NCBI GenBank assembly: GCA_913062555.1 | Contig: CAJXVU010000007.1 | Location: 1-64,000 of the forward strand | Direction: 5' to 3' | From: an uncultured Bacteroidota bacterium | GTDB lineage: Bacteria; Bacteroidota; Bacteroidia; Flavobacteriales; Flavobacteriaceae | Length of the DNA stretch: 64,000 bases | Shown here: positions 59,888 through 64,000 of the stretch, one piece after another | Layout of the letters: the number at the start of each line of letters is the position of its first letter | How positions within the stretch are numbered: position 1 is the stretch's first letter | Notes under the pieces: generated by a model | What the model saw: only the letters and a program-made list of their open reading frames with translations | The model's database searches: none | Told to the model about the DNA's origin: nothing | Made by a program: the position numbers and the translations under genes

Positions 59888-61204
59888 TTAGTCTATACTT
59901 TTATCAAAGTCTAATAGATTCTTTTGTAATGATGTGACCACATCAGGATATTGTGCCACTAAATTTAGTGTTTCAGAAATATCCGTTTCTAAATTATATA
60001 AAGCTACCGAGAACTTGCCACTTTCACCGGTGTTCCAACCTATATATTTTTTAATATGTAATTTCCATTTTCCCAATCTTATTGCTTCTAGATCACCATT
60101 TCGTCCATAGTAATAAAATGGGCGAGCCGCTATTTTACTCATGGGATTTTCTAAGTATTCATTAATATTTAAACCGTCCAATTGCAGGGAGTCCATAATT
60201 GTGGCTCCAGATATATGAGCCAGTGTAGGAAATATATCGAGAGTAGAGACCACTTGATCACTTACTATTGCTTTAGGAATTTTGTTAGGCCAACTAATAA
60301 TGCCAGGAACACGCTGCCCACCTTCCCATGTTTCGGCTTTTTGTCCCCGTAAAGGTAAAGCCGATCCTTTATGCGGACCATTATCAGAAGTAAATATGAT
60401 TAAGGTATTATCATAGATCCCCTCAGCTTTTAGAGCCTTCACAACTTCACCAACACTCCAATCTAGTTCCATAATAACATCACCATAAAGACCTAATTCA
60501 CTCTTTCCTTTAAATGTTTCAGAGGCATGTAGGGGCACATGCGGCATACAATGGGCTAAATACATGAAAAATGGCGACCCTTCCTCCTTCATTTTAATTT
60601 GAGCAATCGCTTCCGAAGTAAACATTTGAGTTAGCAAATCTTGATTAACTCCTTCTGCTATTAAATTTGTATCTCTATAAAAAGGTAAAGGTGGTGACTG
60701 AAAATCATTATGCTTATAATAATAGCCATCCATATCATTAGAATAAGGCACCCCATAATAACTATCAAACCCCTGATTGTTTGGCAAATACTTAGATTCA
60801 TGCCCCAAATGCCATTTCCCAATAATTGAGGTTGAATATCCTTGTTCTTTAAGCATTTCGGCTAAAGTAAAAGCTTCAGGTTCTAAGCCATGTTTAGAAT
60901 AGGGTGAAATAACACCTTTGTGTAATCCTAATCTTTTAGGGTATTGACCTGTTAACAACGCTGCACGTGAAGGGGTACACACTGTAGCAGGCACATAAAA
61001 ATTTGTAAATTGTATTCCGTCTTTAGCTAACGTGTCTATATGAGGTGTTTCAAATCCCTTGGCGCCGTATACGCCCACATCTGAGTAACCTTGATCATCT
61101 GTAAATATTACAATAATATTAGGCCTGTCAATAGGTGCTTTTTTTTGACATGAAAGCGAAAACAACGCTATTGAAAAGAATAATATGAAGTGTTTAAATT
61201 TCAT
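59888..61204 (-). CDS. S1-family sulfatase, lipoprotein
   Basis: 438 residues. A lipoprotein signal ends SLSC (Cys19). The S1 sulfatase domain starts with metal ligands in IVIFTDDQGYSDVGVYG, followed by the formylglycine motif CTPSR at Cys76 (to be oxidised to formylglycine) and SIIGKWHLGH. TSDNGPHKGS, holding further metal and substrate ligands, is present too. It removes sulfate esters from a glycan, probably at the cell surface or in the periplasm. It is the last gene of a three-sulfatase operon, starting 2 bp after the second gene's stop. Confidence 0.94.
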   Translation of the reverse strand: MKFKHFILFFSIALFSLSCQKKAPIDRPNIIVIFTDDQGYSDVGVYGAKGFETPHIDTLAKDGIQFTNFYVPATVCTPSRAALLTGQYPKRLGLHKGVISPYSKHGLEPEAFTLAEMLKEQGYSTSIIGKWHLGHESKYLPNNQGFDSYYGVPYSNDMDGYYYKHNDFQSPPLPFYRDTNLIAEGVNQDLLTQMFTSEAIAQIKMKEEGSPFFMYLAHCMPHVPLHASETFKGKSELGLYGDVIMELDWSVGEVVKALKAEGIYDNTLIIFTSDNGPHKGSALPLRGQKAETWEGGQRVPGIISWPNKIPKAIVSDQVVSTLDIFPTLAHISGATIMDSLQLDGLNINEYLENPMSKIAARPFYYYGRNGDLEAIRLGKWKLHIKKYIGWNTGESGKFSVALYNLETDISETLNLVAQYPDVVTSLQKNLLDFDKSID

Positions 61205-61206
61205 TA

Positions 61207-62739
61207 TTAATCTCCAAGTTCCTTAATTTTAAATCTATCTAATTCGGCTGGCGTATGCTCTCTTTTCATAATCGCCTCTATTTGAGCAACAATTTCAGGA
61301 TTCAGAGCAGCAACATCATTTGATTCTGCCGGATCTGTTATTAAATCATACAGTTCTAAAGTCATATTCCCTTTAAAAATATTCTTACGAATCCCTTTCC
61401 AGTCTCCCATTCTTACTGCTTGCTGCCCTTGATAACTTGGAAATTCCCAATATAAAAATTCATGTTTGGTCTGTTCTGCATCTCCCAATAATGTTGGTAA
61501 AAAACTTATCCCATCAATATCGGTTGGCACTTCCGTTTTTACGAGTTCACCAAAAGTAGGCATCACATCCCAAAAAGCTGAAATATGATTGCTTATACTT
61601 CCTGCCTCAATTTTTCCAGGCCAGCTTGCAATCATAGGAACTCTGACTCCACCTTCATAAGTAAACCCTTTAGTTCGACCGTAATTATTTGGAAAAGGTT
61701 TAGCACTATTAAAATATTCGGCATTTACGCCACCCGTATAGGTTGGTCCGTTATCACTGGTAAATACTATAATGGTATTATCATACAAATCCAATGCCTT
61801 TAATTTAGCTATTATTTCTCCCACTTGATCATCCAAATAAGTAATCATACCAGCATAAGCCGCATTGGGGAATCGATTAGGAAAATAACCGCGATTCCCA
61901 ACATACGGATCTTCTTCTCCGAATAAACCTACATATTTCTCTACATATTCATGAGGCACCTGTAATGGTAAATGTGGTAGTGGTGAGGCATAATACATAA
62001 AAAATGGCTGATCCTTATTATCTTCTATAAATTGCAATACTTCTTGCTGCATCAAAGCAGGAGCATATTGTTGTTGTTCAAATTTTTGATAACTTTTTAT
62101 ATCTGCAATATCGGCAGTACTATCTAGCTTAGTTCGAGGTGCTATCAATTCATTATCTAACCATATTTTTTCTTCATTTTTCCATAAATGTTTTGGATAC
62201 AATTGATGTGCCTGTCGCTGACAATTATACCCATAAAACAAGTCAAATCCACTTTTATTTGGAATCCCTTCTGTAAGTGGTGCACCTAAGCCCCATTTTC
62301 CAACTACGGCTGTTTTGTAACCTGCATTTTGCAATACTTTACCCAACGTAACTGTTGTGTTTAGAATTGGTCTTTGTCCTTCTAAATTTGGGTCATTCAC
62401 TGCTTTTTCATAATTCCAAACATCACCTCTTTCTGCCCATTCATCATTTCCTCGAATTCGAGCATGACCAGCATGTTTCCCTGTTAACAGCATATACCTA
62501 GAAGGTGCACAAACTGGAGCTCCTGAATAATGCTGAGTAAACAACATTCCGTTGGATGCAAGAGCATCAATATTAGGTGTCTGAATCTTTTCTTGACCAT
62601 AAACCCCCAATTCTCCATATCCCAAATCATCAGCCAGAATATAAATAATATTCGGCTTTTTTTGTGCTTCATTTTCTTGACAACTAAATGCTATTAGTCC
62701 GAAAAAGATAAAACCAAAGGCGAAAAAAAATGTTTTCAT
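61207..62739 (-). CDS. S1-family arylsulfatase-type lipoprotein
   Basis: 510 residues. A lipoprotein signal ends AFSC (Cys20). Metal ligands are in IIYILADDLGYGELGVYG. The formylglycine motif CAPSR is at Cys77, followed by YMLLTGKHAGH and VVGKWGLGAP. TSDNGPTYTGG is conserved. The longer insert region (DNELIAPRTKL...FMYYASPLPHLPLQVPHEYV) marks a different subfamily from the first sulfatase, so the two probably remove sulfate from different positions. It lies 18 bp after the third, upstream sulfatase. Confidence 0.94.
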   Translation of the reverse strand: MKTFFFAFGFIFFGLIAFSCQENEAQKKPNIIYILADDLGYGELGVYGQEKIQTPNIDALASNGMLFTQHYSGAPVCAPSRYMLLTGKHAGHARIRGNDEWAERGDVWNYEKAVNDPNLEGQRPILNTTVTLGKVLQNAGYKTAVVGKWGLGAPLTEGIPNKSGFDLFYGYNCQRQAHQLYPKHLWKNEEKIWLDNELIAPRTKLDSTADIADIKSYQKFEQQQYAPALMQQEVLQFIEDNKDQPFFMYYASPLPHLPLQVPHEYVEKYVGLFGEEDPYVGNRGYFPNRFPNAAYAGMITYLDDQVGEIIAKLKALDLYDNTIIVFTSDNGPTYTGGVNAEYFNSAKPFPNNYGRTKGFTYEGGVRVPMIASWPGKIEAGSISNHISAFWDVMPTFGELVKTEVPTDIDGISFLPTLLGDAEQTKHEFLYWEFPSYQGQQAVRMGDWKGIRKNIFKGNMTLELYDLITDPAESNDVAALNPEIVAQIEAIMKREHTPAELDRFKIKELGD

Positions 62740-62757
62740 AAATTAAATTATTATCTA

Positions 62758-64000
62758 TTAATATTGAATTTCTAAATCGTTAGTTCTAACTGCACTTAAT
62801 TTAGCTTTTAATTTCTTCTGAAACATGGAAACGATATCAGCATAGTTAGGCTTATTGGCTAAATTATTAAATTGTTTAGGGTCTTTTTCCATATCAAATA
62901 ATTCTACCCCTGAGGCCGCATCTTCATCATATTGTATATAGGCCCATTCTTTCGATCTTAATAAAAATGATCGCCCGCCCTGACTTACAGAAAATGCCAT
63001 ATCGCGGACATCAACTTCTGGATGGTCTAATGTTTTAACCAAACTCTTACCTTGTAAATGCTCAGAAACATCAAGTCCCGCCAACTCAGCTATTGTTGGA
63101 TATAAATCTAATAATTCAACAAAGGAATCACAAACTTCTGCTTTCTTCCCAGGAACTTTAATAATCATAGGCACACGTACGGACTCTTCGTGTAAACTGA
63201 CTTTCATCCAAAAATCATGTTCCCCCAAATGAAACCCATGATCGGAAGTGAAAATTACAATTGTATTATCCTCTAATCCTTCTTCTTTTAAAGCATTGAG
63301 TACTTTCCCAACTTGAGCATCCATATAAGTTACAGCAGCGTAATATCCCGAAACGGCCTTCCGCTCCTGTTCCAATGACATCTGGCCATTAACACTAGTC
63401 ACATAATTAATTCCTCTTTTTGGGATGTCATCCCAGTCCCCTTTTACTTTTTTGGGCATTTCAACCAATTCTTGTGGATACGACTTAAAATAGCTTTTAG
63501 GCGCTACAAAAGGTACATGAGGACGTACAAATCCCACTGCTAAAAAGAAGGGCTCATTTTTATGTTTTTTAAGTAACTCAATTGCTTTTTCCGCAGTTTT
63601 ACCATCTGAATGAACCAAATCATCACCTTCAGCTTTTACTATAGTCATTACATTTCCGCCTTTACGTTCGATGCTACCATCAGGATTCCCTTGCACCAAT
63701 TCAGCCTCCCCTTTTGCTTTCCATTCTGGTCCCTGACTATTAAATCGTTCTGTCCATGAGGCCTCATCATCTTGTCCGTTAGAACCCGTTTCAATATCAA
63801 TTGGAACACCCATATGATAGATTTTGCTCACCCTGGCGGTATAATAACCGTTATCTTTAAATAATTGTGACCATGTTTTTCTCTCAGCGCCAATATTTTT
63901 TCTACCACTTACATATCCAAAAGTAGTTGTTGCATTTGGATAATAACCTGACATCAAAGAAGCTCTGGAAGGACCACATACCGGATATTGGGAATAGGCT
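62758..64000 (-). CDS. S1-family sulfatase (iduronate-2-sulfatase-like), 5' part beyond window
   Basis: At least 414 residues; the reading frame is open to the right edge, so the start lies outside. Reading inward from 64000 gives AYSQYPVCGPSRASLMSGYYP, with formylglycine motif CGPSR (Cys codon at 63974-63976 region) close to the edge. Later motifs are SKIYHMGVP, VGFVRPHVPFVAPKSYF, TSDHGFHLGEHDFWMK and VRVPMII, typical of the iduronate-2-sulfatase/choline-sulfatase-like group. The ATG-like codons at 63952-63957 fall inside the domain and are not the start. First known gene of the operon in this window. Confidence 0.93.
   Translation of the reverse strand, partial: AYSQYPVCGPSRASLMSGYYPNATTTFGYVSGRKNIGAERKTWSQLFKDNGYYTARVSKIYHMGVPIDIETGSNGQDDEASWTERFNSQGPEWKAKGEAELVQGNPDGSIERKGGNVMTIVKAEGDDLVHSDGKTAEKAIELLKKHKNEPFFLAVGFVRPHVPFVAPKSYFKSYPQELVEMPKKVKGDWDDIPKRGINYVTSVNGQMSLEQERKAVSGYYAAVTYMDAQVGKVLNALKEEGLEDNTIVIFTSDHGFHLGEHDFWMKVSLHEESVRVPMIIKVPGKKAEVCDSFVELLDLYPTIAELAGLDVSEHLQGKSLVKTLDHPEVDVRDMAFSVSQGGRSFLLRSKEWAYIQYDEDAASGVELFDMEKDPKQFNNLANKPNYADIVSMFQKKLKAKLSAVRTNDLEIQY

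Noticed and set aside
63952-63957. Start codon for the third sulfatase
   Set aside because: The frame stays open to 64000 and the catalytic CGPSR motif lies upstream of these codons.
1-64000. tRNA genes, insertion sequences, prophage or defence systems
   Set aside because: No cloverleaf, transposase, integrase, capsid or known defence domain was recognised on either strand.

Overview
The window is a strongly AT-rich chromosomal segment from a Bacteroidota bacterium, almost certainly a marine member of Flavobacteriaceae. The evidence is consistent across the window: cell-surface proteins carrying type IX secretion (T9SS) type A and type B C-terminal sorting domains, DUF4252, DUF4199 and DUF5777 proteins, a zinc-free type B ribosomal protein L31, a CarB lacking most of its allosteric domain, many Bacteroidota-type -7 promoter boxes (TAnnTTTG), and a cluster of sulfatases of the kind used on sulfated algal polysaccharides. 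The genus cannot be fixed from the sequence. No phage, insertion sequence, CRISPR array, rRNA or tRNA gene was seen.

Layout. 1-7.3 kb: the N-terminal part of a BspA/DUF285 repeat protein running off the left edge, the 3' remnant of a Sir2 deacetylase gene, a large T9SS type B adhesin with a C-type lectin domain, a secreted alpha/beta hydrolase, and an HTH regulator/membrane protein pair. 7.4-12 kb: small accessory genes (GNAT acetyltransferase, ArsR-SRPBCC pair, nitroreductase, glycosyltransferase, haem-binding protein). 11.5-13.7 kb: a HEAT-like protein, purB and a previously uncalled 53-residue membrane ORF. 13.8-17.7 kb: an ECF sigma/anti-sigma-like/DUF4252/DUF4252 operon and an S41 protease lipoprotein. 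17.8-23.8 kb: a vitamin B12 uptake locus, with a riboswitch-controlled TonB receptor on the minus strand and a divergent BtuF-BtuC-VOC-BtuD operon. 23.8-28.2 kb: rmuC and an envelope redox-type cluster (DUF5777 barrel, cupredoxin, OB-fold protein, haem lipoprotein, YceI). 28.2-43.7 kb: mainly housekeeping genes (carB, rpmH, lytic transglycosylase, mtaB, oligopeptide-type binding lipoprotein, GlmU-like protein, rpmE2, GT2) plus a second T9SS type B protein. 43.9-47.5 kb: a phosphohexomutase translationally coupled to an MsbA-like exporter. 47.8-53.6 kb: two further ECF sigma modules in opposite orientation, one leading into a YHYH-domain lipoprotein and an unknown secreted membrane-anchored protein. 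53.7-58.7 kb: an RsmB/NSUN methyltransferase and purL. 58.9-64 kb: a leucine-rich T9SS protein and three S1 sulfatases in one operon, the last cut by the right edge.

The genes fall into three working groups: core nucleotide, ribosome and cell-envelope metabolism; surface and nutrient acquisition (T9SS cargo, B12 uptake, sulfatases); and envelope-stress signalling through three separate ECF sigma operons. The best candidate for an undescribed system is the ECF sigma / small membrane protein / Spy-like / YHYH lipoprotein / unknown membrane-anchored protein series at 50.6-53.6 kb, because the last two members have no assigned biochemical role and the gene order suggests one regulated envelope response. 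This is inference from gene order and recognisable families only.
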